A stretch of DNA of 41,051 nucleotides from a bacterium (GTDB lineage Bacteria > Hinthialibacterota > Hinthialibacteria > H5-UNCL2): assembly GCA_015075175.1 (NCBI GenBank), contig JABTUV010000023.1, positions 1 through 41,051 of the forward strand, in the 5' to 3' direction. Under the pieces are notes generated by a model. The model saw nothing but the letters and a program-made list of their open reading frames with translations, had not been told where the DNA came from and searched no databases. Each line of letters starts with the position of its first letter. Within the stretch, counting starts at the first letter, position 1. Shown in pieces: positions 7,588-16,682 of the stretch. The translations under genes were made by a program, and so were the position numbers.

Positions 7588-7805
7588 CTGATTCGACCTC
7601 CCATCCCGCCGTACATCTCGTCGGCGCAGTAGGGGCACAGCCGCGACCTGGGATCGTCCACCCGTACGAAGCAAAGCTCGCACCTGGCGTCCTCGTCGGG
7701 CGGCAACGGGGCCTCCGGCGTGTCCGCTGCCACACCTACCAGCAGCGCAACCAGCGCGGAGATCGCCAACACCGCGCCGCCGTACACCATGATGTCGTAG
7801 ATCAC
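7584..7805 (-). CDS. Membrane-anchored zinc-ribbon protein
   Basis: 73 aa from GTG 7805 (GTGA overlap with the gene upstream). One N-terminal hydrophobic segment (GGAVLAISALVALLVGVA) is followed by an acidic linker and two CxxC pairs, CELC and CPYC, forming a likely zinc ribbon. The C-terminus is Gly-rich and basic. Topology would place the zinc domain on one face of the membrane. Role unknown; it lies in a run of four overlapping small genes between helicase and nuclease. Confidence 0.65.
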   Translation of the reverse strand: MIYDIMVYGGAVLAISALVALLVGVAADTPEAPLPPDEDARCELCFVRVDDPRSRLCPYCADEMYGGMGGRIR

Positions 7806-8080
7806 TGTTCCACCTCCACGTTCCCGAACACCGTACCGTGCTCGGCAAGCTTGCGATCCTCATAGGGTACCGCCACCTGACGGTAGACCTCCATCTTGGC
7901 CGCCTCGATGATGCCCAGCACGCGGGCGATGTGCTCGAAGCGAACCTGGCCACTGTTGCGCCCGGCCAGCACGTACAAGAACCCGTCTGCTGCCTTGGCG
8001 ATCAGGTAGGCCAGCTCGCCATCTTCTGACACGTAGGGCACCGGGACCCCCTCACGTGACGTTGGGCTTACGTAGGGCAT
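7802..8080 (-). CDS. Small protein, unknown function
   Basis: 92 aa, overlapping the 3' end of the helicase gene by 13 nt. Sequence features: GELAYLIAKAADGFLYVLAGRN then a long helix ARVLGIIEAAKMEVYRQVAVPYEDRKLAEHG. It has no cysteines and no membrane span. It is translated together with the helicase and could be a small accessory factor. Family not recognised. Confidence 0.65.
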   Translation of the reverse strand: MPYVSPTSREGVPVPYVSEDGELAYLIAKAADGFLYVLAGRNSGQVRFEHIARVLGIIEAAKMEVYRQVAVPYEDRKLAEHGTVFGNVEVEQ

Positions 8081-9438
8081 AGGTCCTCCTTAGAAAATCC
8101 GCCCACAAGGGCGTCAAACACGCTTTGCTTACCTTCTACCACTTCTGCCACGTACTGGTCAATCGTGCCCTTTGCCTCAATGTAGACAACGTTCACCTTC
8201 GTGGCAGATTGACCAGACCGCCTGATTCGGGCGATCGCTTGCTCGTTAGCCGCGGGGGTCCACGCCCGGTCGTACATGACGATGTGGCGGGCCACTTGAA
8301 GCCCGTCCACGCCCTCACCCACCGCACCGTGGGTCCCCACCAACACTTGTGCCCTCCCTTCTCTGAATGCCTTCACAGCGTCGTCTCGACGGTCCTGTAC
8401 GTCGTCGCCCGTGTAGGTCACGGTAGTTATACCACGCTTGTCAAGCGCTGCTCTCAACGAGCGCACAGACGCCTTGTACGCGCAGATAACTACCGCCTGC
8501 TCCGGGTGTAGGTCGGCGACCAACTCTGCGGCGGACGTAACCTTGCTACCTGTGTCGCCGCCCATTTCGGACCAGTCCGAAGCAAGCTGCCGTAGCCGGG
8601 TCATCTGCGACACCGTATTAGACGCTTGCACCACCTCGCCGTCCACGACCATCCAGAACCGTTCCAGCATGGACGTGTACGCTTTCCGCTCAGACGGGGA
8701 CAGATCGACCAGAACGGTCGTTTCGGTCACGTCGGGCAGGTCGGGCAGAAGTTCCTCAATCGGACGTTGGATCAGGACTCCGGCAATCTGCTCGCGCACC
8801 AGTGCCTCGTGGCCGTACTTCAAGTCGCCAACCAACGTGACTGGCCTGCCGACTCGGCCCCGAGGCATGATGTCCTCTGTGCGGAAATGCTCGCGAGTCC
8901 ACCGCCAGTACGACGGGTACGCCTTGTGGTCGAGCAGATTCAGCGAGGACCACAACTCGTCCGCACTGTTGACCAGCGGAGTACCCGTGACCAGCAGTAG
9001 CCTGTTTACACGCCGGGCCACCTTGCCCGCGGCCTTCCTGACCTGCGCCCGCCGATTCTTCAACCGGTGTGCCTCGTCGAACACCGCAGCGTCGAACCGG
9101 CCCAGATAGTGCTCGTGGTCGGCGCGAAACGCCTCGTAGTTTACGACCAGCCCCGAGGGGCCTACGGCCTCGAACACCCGCTCACGGGCGGCGGCGCGCC
9201 TCTTCGCGCTGCCGTGGCCGACGTGAACCTCAGCGCCCGGCCACCACACACCGGCCAGCGACTCCCAGTGGTGCAGCACCGGGAGCGGCGCCACAATCAG
9301 CGCGCGCCGAACCTCCGCAGCATGTAGCCATGCGAGGCTCGTAGGTGTCTTGCCGGTGCCCGGGGCATCGGCGTAGATCATCCGCCCCCGGCCTAGGATG
9401 CGCTCTAGGGCGCCCTTCTGGTAGGGCCGTAGGTCCAC
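8068..9438 (-). CDS. SNF2-type superfamily II helicase
   Basis: 456 aa from GTG 9438 with AGAAAGGGG upstream. Motif I is DAPGTGKT (residues 24-31), motif Ia ALIVAPLPVL, motif II FDEAH, motif III LLVTGTPL, then a C-terminal RecA domain with VVICAYKASV, GTHGAVGEGVDGLQVA and motif VI QAIARIRRSGQ. These are SNF2/RapA-like features. Phage SNF2 helicases remodel DNA during replication, repair or recombination-dependent replication. The protein is compact, with no accessory DNA-binding domain. It is the first gene after the small membrane genes and tRNA. Confidence 0.92.
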   Translation of the reverse strand: MDLRPYQKGALERILGRGRMIYADAPGTGKTPTSLAWLHAAEVRRALIVAPLPVLHHWESLAGVWWPGAEVHVGHGSAKRRAAARERVFEAVGPSGLVVNYEAFRADHEHYLGRFDAAVFDEAHRLKNRRAQVRKAAGKVARRVNRLLLVTGTPLVNSADELWSSLNLLDHKAYPSYWRWTREHFRTEDIMPRGRVGRPVTLVGDLKYGHEALVREQIAGVLIQRPIEELLPDLPDVTETTVLVDLSPSERKAYTSMLERFWMVVDGEVVQASNTVSQMTRLRQLASDWSEMGGDTGSKVTSAAELVADLHPEQAVVICAYKASVRSLRAALDKRGITTVTYTGDDVQDRRDDAVKAFREGRAQVLVGTHGAVGEGVDGLQVARHIVMYDRAWTPAANEQAIARIRRSGQSATKVNVVYIEAKGTIDQYVAEVVEGKQSVFDALVGGFSKEDLCPT

Positions 9439-9452
9439 AAGTACCCCTTTCT

Positions 9453-9474
9453 GGCAGCCCGCCCTGCGGGCAGC
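9453..9474. terminator. Hairpin between holin-like and helicase genes
   Basis: Arms 9453-9462 and 9466-9474 (GCAGCCCGC against GCGGGCAGC, one mismatch) enclose a 3-nt loop in the 39-nt gap before the helicase GTG. No U-tract follows, so it may be an RNA-stability or processing hairpin rather than a terminator. Confidence 0.35.
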
Positions 9475-9477
9475 GTA

Positions 9478-9657
9478 TCACACGTCGCTACGGGGTTGCA
9501 CTGGCGACACCCGCTGCCGGGTGACCACAGCCAGAATCGCCGCCGTGACGGCCAAGATAGCCCCGACCTGCTCCGTCGTCAAGTCAAGGCCGAAAGACAC
9601 GACCAAGGCGAGGACCGCCTGGACCGCTCCGAGAATAAGTGCAGGCTCGCGCTTCAT
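9478..9657 (-). CDS. Two-span membrane protein, holin-like
   Basis: 59 aa from ATG 9657. A short basic start MKREPALI leads into a first hydrophobic segment (ILGAVQAVLALVVSFGL), a polar turn DLTTEQVG, a second segment (AILAVTAAILAVVT) and a charged tail. Size, two helices and polar turn match the small holin-like proteins found widely in actinobacteriophages; their holin activity is usually assumed, not shown. It sits beside a tRNA and another two-span protein, away from the endolysin gene. Confidence 0.65.
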   Translation of the reverse strand: MKREPALILGAVQAVLALVVSFGLDLTTEQVGAILAVTAAILAVVTRQRVSPVQPRSDV

Positions 9658-9677
9658 GGCACCATGCTAGCACAAGG

Positions 9678-9761
9678 TGGGCGTGGTAGGACTCGAACCT
9701 ACGTGATGCCAACGCATAGCTGGGTTACAGCCAGCCCCGTTCGCCGCTCCGGTACACGCCC
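9678..9761 (-). tRNA. tRNA-Tyr (GTA)
   Basis: Reading the minus strand, acceptor GGGCGTG (9761-9755) pairs with CACGCCC (9685-9679), with A as discriminator at 9678. The anticodon stem GCTGG/CCAGC encloses CTGTAAC, anticodon GTA. A 16-nt variable arm makes it class II, as expected for bacterial tRNA-Tyr, and the T arm GTAGG-TTCGAGT-CCTAC is perfect. CCA is not fully encoded. It may support tyrosine codons in late genes or mark a former integration or tRNA-acquisition site; no integrase is present. Confidence 0.93.
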
Positions 9762-9764
9762 AAG

Positions 9765-9845
9765 TCAGCGACACAAGTAGATTACCAGCATCGCCACCGC
9801 GACGTAAATGGTGGTCGCTAGGTGTGCCCACGCCCATTGCGCCAC
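9765..9845 (-). CDS. Possible 26-residue membrane peptide
   Basis: GTG 9845, out of frame within the end of the 58-aa gene upstream. Translation gives a short amphipathic start AQWAWAHLA and a hydrophobic span TTIYVAVAMLVIYL. A weak GAGGA precedes the GTG. It resembles the 28-residue peptide at 7501-7587 in design. Coding status is uncertain because the segment is short. Confidence 0.35.
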   Translation of the reverse strand: MAQWAWAHLATTIYVAVAMLVIYLCR

Positions 9846-9994
9846 TCGTCTAGCGTCCTCGGCGCGGGCAGACCGATCATGGCTACGAGAGCCGCCAGCA
9901 GCGCCGTCCGGTCGTGCGGCACAAGGAATGTCTCGTGCGCCATGCCCGCCAGTCCTAGCAGGAATGGCAGCCACGTCCGCAGCCACCGAGTCAT
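9818..9994 (-). CDS. Small membrane protein, holin-module type
   Basis: 58 aa from ATG 9994. It has an N-terminal hydrophobic stretch (WLPFLLGLAGMAHETFLV) and a second one (TALLAALVAMIGLPA), then a polar end RTLDEWRNGRGHT. This two-helix pattern with an ETF turn and a GLPA end is common in actinobacteriophage lysis-associated membrane proteins. A longer overlapping frame (9765-10010) reads as low-complexity Arg/Ala/Gly text and was rejected in its favour. It probably acts with the 59-aa protein downstream. Confidence 0.6.
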   Translation of the reverse strand: MTRWLRTWLPFLLGLAGMAHETFLVPHDRTALLAALVAMIGLPAPRTLDEWRNGRGHT

Positions 9995-10034
9995 GCGCCA
10001 TCGCCCGCACCTGTCATATGCCCAGTATACACCA

Positions 10035-11621
10035 CTACTCCCGATTCATCCGGGCCGAAATCATCTCGGAAGTCCAGCCCGCCGCCCGCAGCAGTCGCCG
10101 CACCTCTGCCCGCGCCTGCTTACGCTGGGGCGACATACGCTCGCTGGTGGACTCGGACGGCAGCTTAGGCAGCCCGGCCGTCAGCCGGTTAGCCTCCTGA
10201 GTCCGTTCGATGATGGCACGCGTCATATCAGACGTGTAGTACGGGATGCCGCCGAACCGCGCTACAGCGAGCCCGCCGGTCGGCTGGGTGTCGTACCTCT
10301 GCGGGCCGAGGTTACTGATCGCCCGCGCAACAGGCACTCCCGTCCCTACCTCCGCGAAGTCCTCCAACATATCGGTAGTCATAACCGACCGCCCGAACTC
10401 GTTCACCCTCCGATGCTCGGAGTAGCCGCCCTCCGGGGCGTCCAGCATGTTACGCAGCGGAACCTCCAACTGCCAGTTGAGCGACTGTGCGATGCCGTGC
10501 GGAGTGAGCAGTTGCGGCGCGTCCGCAAACGGGTTGAACCTGCGCGTGTTCAGCCACCCGCCCCACGGAAGCTGCACCATACCCATATACGCCTCGGGCA
10601 TTGCGGTGCCGAACTTGTCGATCATAAGCTCGCGGTTCAGGTTGCCAAGCTGGATCGCCAGCCCGGCCGTGATCGGATGATCCCTACCGAGACGGGCCGT
10701 GACCTTCAGAATACCCTTCTGCCACGCGTAGAACGGAACGACCGACTTCACCACATGCCGCTCGAATGGGCTCAAATCGTTGTAATCGACGAGCGCATCG
10801 AAAGAACGTTGCGCCGAGGCCACATCCGACAACCCGGTTCGCCGCCCGTGGTGGTAAACCGCGGCCCGGGCAATCTCGTCAACGACCTCGTTAGCTCGCC
10901 CTATCCTACGCACAGCGTAAGATAGCCCCTTTACCGGCCGTTCGGACTTTAGAATCTGCTTGATCCCGCCCCGGTAGTCCACGATCGTACCGGCATCGTG
11001 CGCCAAGCCCGACAAGATCGACGCCCCGGTCACACCAGGGATGTCCTGGAACGGGAGCCCTCCCCGCGGGCCGAACGCGGTTTCGCTCTGCCGGTAAGAC
11101 TTCCACGCCTTCGCCCAATCCCCCAGGCTCACACCCTCCGCAAGCTGCATCGCAGTGTTACCAACAATGTTGTTCAAATACCATGTCGGGGAGAAGGTGA
11201 GCACGAGCATCTTCCACGGGGAAAGCACCCGCGCCATAGTGCCAAACACACCGTGCCGGAAATCGGCCTGAGACTTCATCAGCGCACGCTGCACATTCTT
11301 CGGGATCATATACTTCGGTTCGGCTATAGGGTTCACCATCGTCCACGCAGTTCCCCTCACCGCCTGCGACGGGTCCCATCCCACCCAATCACCCTGCTCC
11401 ACAGCGGCCCGCACGTACGGCTTAGCCACCACGTCCTCCAAGAACGAAGTGAACGCGTTAGAGTTAGCCTCGTGGGTAATCTGTAGGAACGACGCGGCGA
11501 GCGCACCAAGCGACCTATTGCCCACCGCAGCGAACCGCGACTGACGGCGACGCTCATGGTAACCTCTTGGCCGTACCGGCCGTACGTGCCGATGACCACC
11601 GTCCCAGAAACGCCGCTTCAC
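10035..11621 (-). CDS. Large internal virion / structural protein, part 2
   Basis: 528 aa from GTG 11621, which overlaps the stop of the larger gene upstream (GTGA). No Shine-Dalgarno is visible, so it would depend on translational coupling or could be a frameshifted continuation of that gene. The sequence has a long helical body with FSPTWYLNNIVGNTAMQ, VVKSVVPFYAWQKGILKV and FGGIPYYTSDMTRA. The first 40 residues are Arg/His-rich and unlike the rest, so a frame change may lie near 11500-11620. Similar N-N-(I/V)-V-G-N proteins follow podovirus-like tail genes; inference: an internal core or ejection protein. No lysozyme motif is seen. Confidence 0.6.
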   Translation of the reverse strand: MKRRFWDGGHRHVRPVRPRGYHERRRQSRFAAVGNRSLGALAASFLQITHEANSNAFTSFLEDVVAKPYVRAAVEQGDWVGWDPSQAVRGTAWTMVNPIAEPKYMIPKNVQRALMKSQADFRHGVFGTMARVLSPWKMLVLTFSPTWYLNNIVGNTAMQLAEGVSLGDWAKAWKSYRQSETAFGPRGGLPFQDIPGVTGASILSGLAHDAGTIVDYRGGIKQILKSERPVKGLSYAVRRIGRANEVVDEIARAAVYHHGRRTGLSDVASAQRSFDALVDYNDLSPFERHVVKSVVPFYAWQKGILKVTARLGRDHPITAGLAIQLGNLNRELMIDKFGTAMPEAYMGMVQLPWGGWLNTRRFNPFADAPQLLTPHGIAQSLNWQLEVPLRNMLDAPEGGYSEHRRVNEFGRSVMTTDMLEDFAEVGTGVPVARAISNLGPQRYDTQPTGGLAVARFGGIPYYTSDMTRAIIERTQEANRLTAGLPKLPSESTSERMSPQRKQARAEVRRLLRAAGWTSEMISARMNRE

Positions 11622-14469
11622 CGGGGGTCGTTTGGCGACCCGACGTAGTAAGGGTCGTACCCCAACTCCTCTGCCCGCTCTAGCCACTGGCCCAGCCCTT
11701 GGGGCACTTCTCTATAAATATCTGCGATCGCAGCGTCCTTCTCGGCCAGCCCCCTAACTATGTCTGACGCGGCCAGCAGCGGCTTCCATCGCTTAGGCGA
11801 CCGAGCGATAGACGGCCCGTCCACCGCGTCGAGGTACGCACCGTAAGCCTTATCCATCCTGAGTACCGCCGCCCTGGCCGCCCGGTCAGCCGGAGTGTCG
11901 TGCTCTGCGAGGATGCGCTTGATCTCGGCAGCGTTGCGCCACGCTGTCTTCTGGCGCGCCCTCAGCGCAAGAATCTGCCTCTGTATATCATTGGCACGGG
12001 CCACCGCCTCACCGCCCTCGAACCCACGCCGATACGCCTCCCGCGTACCCACGAAGTCCTCGTTCGGCGGCTTCTTCCCGGCCCTCTGCTTCGGCGTGCC
12101 AGCGGCGTCGATAATCTCCTGGGGGAAGATCGACTCCTTAGGCGGCTCCGCGATCGCCCGGTATTCCCCGAGAATGTCGTCAAACATCGACTGGACATGG
12201 GGGTCGGGCTCGACATCTCGCAAGGTGTCCCACACGTTCGCCAAGTGGAGCCGGATAGACGAGAAGTAAGGCTCCATCGCTGCGGGTGCCTCGGACGAAG
12301 CAAGGTAACGCTTGAACGCGTCAACAAACTTCTCCCCGGCGGCCGGGGTCCACTTGCCGTCCACGACGCCCAACGCTCTCTCGAACCGGCGCATGTCACC
12401 CCGCCCGAGCATCTGCCGCAGCACCGTTGCGTGCCCTCGGACCAGTGCGGATATGTCGCCGTTCGACCCGAAGAAATCCGCCACCGCTACACCAGCAAGG
12501 CTCTTAGGCACCTTCCCCGCCTTGGCGTACCGCTCAATACCTGTGTAGACGCCGTGGTATACCTCGCCGGGGTTCTTCCACCGGCCCGGATTCGCGGCGA
12601 ACTGCCGCACGGCCATCATGTCCGTGACAGCCATCCAGCGGTCCACAGTCTCGGCCGGAATGTTGTTCTGTTCGGCAATCCACCGCATGGCCGTAGCTAC
12701 CCGTGTACGGTCCCTCTGGTTGCCCATTAGTTGGACTGCGATCTCGCGGGGCAGTATCGGGGTCAGGACCGCGCCGTTCGGGCCGGTCTGCCCGACAGTC
12801 TCCGCGCCGCGTGCGGCACCGGCCAGCATCGCCTCGTCTCGGGTGAGGGGGCGCCCGCCGCGGCGCTTAGTCGTCGTCATGTATTGCACGGGCTCCACAC
12901 GGAAAGAGTGCGTAGCCTCGTCGTAGAACCCTGCGAGCGACACGTCGGGGTTAGACCAAAGGTCCTGATAGACCCGGAGCGCCCCCTCGACGTGCTGTTG
13001 CAAGATAGCCATGTTCTCGATCGAGTCGCCCACCAGGTTAGTGCCGACCCCCGGCACGAGAGACGCCTGCACCGCCCACACCTGATCGCCGGGCGGCACC
13101 ACCACATCTTCGTGTAGGTCGTAAAGGAAACTGCCGTCGCCCTCGTCGGCCCCGCGGATCACGGTGTCTACGATCTTGCGGGCCGTGGCCTTCAGCTTCG
13201 CCTCTGTGCGAAGCACAGTAGGCAGCCCGTTGCGGGTGAAATCGAACGTCGCCAGCGAAGCGTCCTTCTTGCGGCGAAGCTCCGCTATCATGTCCGCCGC
13301 GGCAGTGATCTCGTCGCCGTAGGCGTCGAGCGCCTTCTTGTACCTGGCGTGGACGGCGCGGACCTCTCTCGCCGCGCTGGCGGCAGCCTTGGTGGCGTCG
13401 CGGACCGTCCGTTCCGCCGCCTTGGACGTCTTGTCGGCCGCGTGAGCCAGGTCGTCAAGTTCCTCGGGCGAAATACCCAATGCCCCCAGCCGCTCAGATT
13501 CGCGGGCGAACGCCAGCCCTTCGTCGGTCATAAACTGGCGCCACTGCCCCACCCCCTCGTCAATAGCCCTGCCCAACGGGGTATCCCCGACGATCTTGCC
13601 GGAGTCGTCGAACTCGTAAAGCCACTCAGTCGGAACGTTATACTTGCCCCGCACAGCCTTGCCTTTAGCTGCGGCCAACTCCGTGCGTATCTGCCGCATG
13701 ATGGCGTCTACCGCCACCTTCCCCATTCCCGTAGCGGCGGCGTTCGACCGCAGGTCCTCCTCCAACAAGTCCAGTTGTGACAAGCGGGCCATCGCCTCGT
13801 CACCGATCATGGCGTCCACAAGGCCCTGGGTCAAGTTAGTGTTTTCCAGCTTCTTGGCTTCTGCCGCGTCGGTCGTGATGGCGCGGGCCATCTCAGGGGT
13901 GATCTTGCGGCCGAGCAGCTTGCCGGTTTCCGGCCCCGTCACAGTACGGAGCGCGTCGCTGTAGGCGAGACGCCGCCGGTCGATCTCCTGTAGCCGTGTA
14001 ATCTGCCGCGCCACGCGATTTACCTCGCGTCCTGCCATCCACCCGCCGAACCGGGCGGACCAGTCGAGCGCCGTCGGACCCATACGAGAGACGACCTTCG
14101 TTGCCCACGGGGCAGGGGGCACACCGGCCATCGCCGGGCTTCGTTCTCGCGGTGATCCTCTGCCCGCTGATAGCCCACCGTACCCGGTCATTAGCGCGGC
14201 CTTACCGGCGGCGGTGGCCGCTTCGGCGGGCGGCGGCAAGCTGTCTTTCAGGTCGTCCACCGCGTCATACGCTTCGTCTGCGAGGTTCGCAGCAACCGGC
14301 GGGTCCACACCCTCGAACGACGGTTGCTCAGCTAGATACGCTCGCGTGCCCGCCTGGCAGACTTCCTCCGACTCGCCGCCCGCGCGCGTACGGTGGTGTA
14401 GGTGCTTTCGGCCTCGCGTATCCGCTCCGCGACGCGCGGGTCAACCTTAGGCTTAGGTGGTTTCGGCAT
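11618..14469 (-). CDS. Large internal virion protein, part 1
   Basis: About 950 aa. A single clean frame runs from about 14340 to 11618 (DEAYDAVDDLKDS to YDPYYVGSPNDPR). I extend it to ATG 14469 because the frame upstream of the nominal GTG 14308 stays open (YLAEQPSFEGV) and joins naturally to a 45-aa basic segment MPKPPKPKVDPRVAERIREA after a frame change near 14340. The protein is dominated by coiled coil (for example AAERTVRDATKAAASAAREV) and has no transmembrane run, as expected for a podovirus internal core protein ejected with DNA. Alternatively 14332-14469 is a separate 45-aa gene. Confidence 0.55.
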
Positions 14470-15414
14470 GTGGGCGTCGCTGTTCGCCGACCTCAGGCAC
14501 CTTGTCGAGATTGTCGATGAACTCCATAGCCTCGGCGGGGGAGCCGAAGTCACTGGACGTCTTGCCCGCCGCAGCCAGCCTGCTCCTAGCAGCCCAGCCT
14601 TGCCAACCTCCCTGAACGCCTTTCCGGCAGTGATGTACGGGCGAAACCTTGTTGCCACGTCAAAACTTCTGGCGGCTGGCTATCGACGCCTCGTCGAACG
14701 TTCCCCCGGCCTTTTCTGTCTTGTATGCCGCCTTACCCGCCCGGCGGAGCACCGCTTCCGCCACTCGCAGGTCCTGGTGCCTCACTGCCTCCCCCGTTTC
14801 CCTGGCGACCCGGGCGGCTTCCTCGACACGTTGGGCACGCGTAGCTACCTTCGCGGCGTTCGCTACATCCTCTGCGGTGTACCCGGCGGCGGCCGCCGTT
14901 TCTGCGGTCCTGGCTGCCTCCGCAGCCTTGCTGCGCAGACCCGGCCAGCTTGGCGGCGGCACCCGCCGCGGCGACGTTCGCCTCGATAGCAGGACCGACC
15001 AACCGCGGCCGCCCGCGGAAGTTTCCTCGAAGATAGACGACGGCCTGAACTCCTTACCGAGAAGCTTCTCCCCCAGGCCCCCAACCGGGTCGATGCCTGT
15101 GAAGCGTTCCAGGAGCGGCAGCGGGGTGATGCTGTTGGCCGTCATCATGGCGGACGACAGAACCTGCCCGCCCGCCCCATAACTCTGTCGCCCGTTACCG
15201 CGCCCTTACCCAGCCGGTACAGACCGGGGAGGATTCCGGCGAACTCCTTGACCGCGTTCCCTATGCCGAAGTTAGGGGTCCACCGCCAGCCGCGCCGGTC
15301 GATCTTCTCGCGGACGGCGCGAGCGTATTCCCGCTCGCGTTCTTCGGCACGCCGCTTAGCGTCACGGCGGTCGAAGTAGTCCGCCATCATGGACGCGAAA
15401 ACGTCCTGCGCCAT
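14453..15414 (-). CDS. Virion-associated protein with several frame breaks
   Basis: About 320 aa if joined. The start is ATG 15414 (MAQDVFASMMADYFDRRDA). Frame changes are needed near 15190 (to YGAGGQVLSSAMMTANS), 15000 (to VGPAIEANVAAAGAAAKLAG), 14940 (to SKAAEAARTAETAAAAG), 14660 (to SFDVATRFRPYITAGKAF) and 14590 (to RSRLAAAGKTSSDFGSPAEA), ending at TAA 14455-14453. Each joined piece reads as sensible helical protein, whereas the unjoined frames turn into Arg/Pro-rich text. Position between tail and internal proteins suggests another core protein. The density of breaks in 800 nt points to sequence error. Confidence 0.5.
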
Positions 15415-15420
15415 GACGGA

Positions 15421-16347
15421 CTACTCCCCTTCTGTAGCCTTACGCGGCTCCGCCCAGAACCTCAGCAGCGCCGCTGCGCGCGGCTTGCCGTGGCGAACTA
15501 GCTCGTTGATAACGCTATTGTAGCCCCTAACACTGCCGTAATACTTCGTTCCCCACGGACCCCACGAGAGTGGCCCCCCTAGCTTCTTGCGTACCACCTC
15601 GTTCGCCCGCTCCGCGGCCTTCTTGGCTTCCCGCACGACCTTGCCATAGTCGCGGTAATAGTTCTTACCGTACGTGGAGATTGCCTGGCCGCGCTCCCAG
15701 CTAGTATCGCTTGGGCTATACACACCACGCAGGGCGTCCCTCGCGTCCATCTGGTTCTGTAGACGCATAGCCTTGCGAGTCTGTTCCTCGGGACTTTCCT
15801 CCCGCGGCCCGAACATGCGCTGCAACGCGGCCTCCATAGCCATCTCCTGCGCGCGCTCGGTCAGCGAAGGCGGCTTGTCGCGCTCATTGAACTGCCGCTG
15901 TTCCTCCCTCAGTCGTGCCCAGCCGAGAGCGTTGTCTGCCCGCTGCGCCGCCATACTCGCGCTGAAACGGGCCGCCTCCTGCGCGGCCTCCGCCTGCGCC
16001 GCCCCCAGGGCGCCCCTCGTGCGGGCGAACGCGTCCTGCACGCCGATACGAAGCAGTGGCACGTCGGCCTGCCTCGAAGCGAGGTTCTGGCGCACCACGC
16101 TGGACAGTGGCGCCATCACCGTATTCGGCTGAAAGAAGTTAGGCCCTCCGGCGTTACGCATCGCAGCGGCGTAGGCGTTGCCGATCTCCGAGAGCGCGCC
16201 CTGAGCGTCGCCGAAAACACGCTGGTTCTGCTGAGGCAGCATGTTGACTGCCTGGTTAGCGGCCTGCTCGCGGCGCGCCAGGTCAGCGAACGCCTTACCA
16301 AACTGGCCCACAACCCCGGCCCGGGAAGCGTCAAGTTCATTAGCCAC
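15421..16347 (-). CDS. Helical internal virion protein
   Basis: 308 aa, one uninterrupted frame. Rich in Ala, Gln, Arg and Glu with long helices (AQAEAAQEAARFSASMAAQR; EVVRKKLGG) and no membrane span or cysteine. The C-terminal half is more globular (WGPWGTKYYGSVRGYNSVI). The start overlaps the end of the gene upstream by 8 nt. Inference from position: core or ejection protein assembled inside the capsid. No enzymatic motif recognised. Confidence 0.6.
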   Translation of the reverse strand: MANELDASRAGVVGQFGKAFADLARREQAANQAVNMLPQQNQRVFGDAQGALSEIGNAYAAAMRNAGGPNFFQPNTVMAPLSSVVRQNLASRQADVPLLRIGVQDAFARTRGALGAAQAEAAQEAARFSASMAAQRADNALGWARLREEQRQFNERDKPPSLTERAQEMAMEAALQRMFGPREESPEEQTRKAMRLQNQMDARDALRGVYSPSDTSWERGQAISTYGKNYYRDYGKVVREAKKAAERANEVVRKKLGGPLSWGPWGTKYYGSVRGYNSVINELVRHGKPRAAALLRFWAEPRKATEGE

Positions 16348-16678
16348 TGATGCTCACCCCCGGTGCCTGAGCGAGAATCCCGGCCCGAGTAAGCCCCGCC
16401 AGGGTGCGGGCCAGCCGCCACTGAATGTCGCCCTCGGCCTGGGCAGAATCCTCCGCCGCCCGGGCCTTCAGAATCGCAGAACCACCTGCACGGGCGGTCC
16501 CCCGGGACGAGAAGCGGTTGATCAGGTCGGGCAGAGTGCGCCGCCCGAACTGCTGTCGGATCTTCTGCGCCTCATACCCGGCGTCAAGACGTGCCTCGTC
16601 TCGGGCGAGGTTCAGGTTGCCCGACTCGACACCGGGCAGAGTAGGCGGCGGAGTGTAAAAAGAGGCAAGCGAAGCCAT
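16340..16678 (-). CDS. Small structural protein, unknown
   Basis: 112 aa. The N-terminus FYTPPPTLPGVESGNL is proline-rich; the rest is helical with AGYEAQKIRQQFGRR and SAILKARAAEDSAQAEGD. It resembles small internal proteins next to the adaptor in podovirus-like clusters. It starts 5 nt after the adaptor stop and overlaps the following gene by 8 nt, so it belongs to the same late unit. Confidence 0.55.
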   Translation of the reverse strand: MASLASFYTPPPTLPGVESGNLNLARDEARLDAGYEAQKIRQQFGRRTLPDLINRFSSRGTARAGGSAILKARAAEDSAQAEGDIQWRLARTLAGLTRAGILAQAPGVSISG

Positions 16679-16682
16679 ACCT

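Noticed and set aside
9678-9761. attP core at the tRNA gene
   Set aside because: The tRNA looks complete and no integrase or excisionase is present, so an attachment site is not supported.
9822-10925. 367-aa plus-strand frame
   Set aside because: Antisense to a well-supported structural gene and rich in Arg, His and Pro as expected for a shadow frame.
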